Assembly: GCA_009760855.2 (NCBI GenBank)
Contig: WPIO01000008.1
Coordinates: 7,330,001-7,367,500, forward strand
Direction of reading: 5' to 3'
Source: Cristatella mucedo
Taxonomy: Eukaryota; Bryozoa; Phylactolaemata; Cristatellidae
Length of the DNA: 37,500 nt
The notes beneath the pieces are model-generated. The model did no database searches, was not told where the DNA came from, and saw nothing but the letters and a program-made list of their open reading frames with translations. Position 1 is the stretch's first letter. Each line of letters begins with the position of its first letter. This document shows positions 37,089 to 37,500 of the stretch, piece by piece. The position numbers and the translations under genes are program-made.

Positions 37089-37363
37089 ATCTATAACGGT
37101 CCATTAAAAATAGACTGGACACAGCTGGGCGACGCTCCAATTTAGATTTCTCGTTTGTGTATACTCTATTTTTGGTGCACCTAGGAAATTCCATCGATAA
37201 TGCCAGCTCTCGGTCACTGTATTGCAATTAATGGCAGAGGCCCATGTCGATACAGCAATCTTCTGCAATCCGTCGCAAATCGACTGCACCTAGGCTTTGT
37301 AAAGCTAAAGCCCACATTAGGTACTACATCGCACTTTTTTAAAGTGCGATGTTGTACTAATGT
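37089..37363. repeat. Tandem array resumes; ends in a near-perfect palindrome
   Basis: The stretch from about 37120 (gctccaatttagatttctcg) has the second-half pattern of a monomer, and a core follows at about 37229 (aatggcagaggcccatg, tacagcaatc, tgcaatccgtcgcaaatcga). It ends in a hairpin at 37314-37363, whose 24- and 23-nt arms differ by one extra base and one mismatch around a 3-nt loop. No further monomer is visible. Confidence 0.8.
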
Positions 37364-37500
37364 AATATGCTGAATGTAAAATGCTTCTTTGTCCGACTGA
37401 CTAGGCTCCTAATGGCTTGGCAGTAACCCGCAAACCGAAAGTCCGCACCCCTGGAAACTTCCTCCAGAGCCCTCAGCTAGAGGACGGTAAATAAATGTCT

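Overview
The window looks like a piece of a metazoan nuclear genome. It holds one spliced protein-coding gene I can recognise, set in a dense mix of LINEs, tRNA-derived SINEs, decayed DNA transposons, microsatellites and a satellite-like tandem array. There is no operon structure, no prokaryotic gene density and no rRNA. The CR1/L2-type LINEs with (ATT)n tails and hairpin 3' ends, the tRNA-headed SINEs and the Tc1, pogo and hAT-like relics are typical of animals, but I cannot place the species.

The host gene lies on the minus strand, from 26143 down to 11202. I rebuilt it by hand as ten coding exons: 26143-26036, 23363-23333, 22827-22613, 18835-18765, 17448-17291, 16261-16131, 14012-13943, 12981-12762, 12422-12275 and 11270-11202. 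All junctions are AG/GT and all phases join, giving 1221 nt and 406 residues. The protein matches SPOUT1 (C9orf114, CENP-32), a SPOUT-class RNA methyltransferase, over nearly its whole length. Exon 2 is a 31-nt microexon. The introns carry most of the repeats: a LINE 3' fragment in intron 9, a duplicated unclassified segment in intron 7, a long (AT)n tract and an inverted repeat in intron 6, two Tc1-like relics and a LINE fragment in intron 3, a 320-bp (GA)n tract in intron 2, and an old LINE with a nested insertion, a SINE and a pogo relic in intron 1.

Left of the gene (1-11200) there are SINEs near 880-1010, 5306-5465 and 7385-7455, a 5'-truncated LINE with an open reverse transcriptase frame (7593-9118), two shorter 3' copies of the same LINE family (3757-3932 and 9981-10257), and long stretches where I see no gene.

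Right of the gene (26144-37500) come a candidate hAT-like MITE, the second copy of the duplicated segment, more LINE 3' ends, and from about 30.65 kb a degenerate tandem array with a period near 173 bp. Each monomer contains a block of CAAT motifs spaced about 10 bp apart. A composite LINE insertion (about 33538-37088) containing a nearly full-length LINE on the minus strand splits one monomer of the array, which resumes on the far side.

The LINE family (copies at 3.8, 7.6, 10.0, 11.9, 22.2, 23.8, 30.0, 30.3, 33.5 and 33.6-36.9 kb) appears to be the main force shaping the window. Its 3' hairpin resembles the 3' part of the SINEs, which suggests that the SINEs borrowed LINE machinery.
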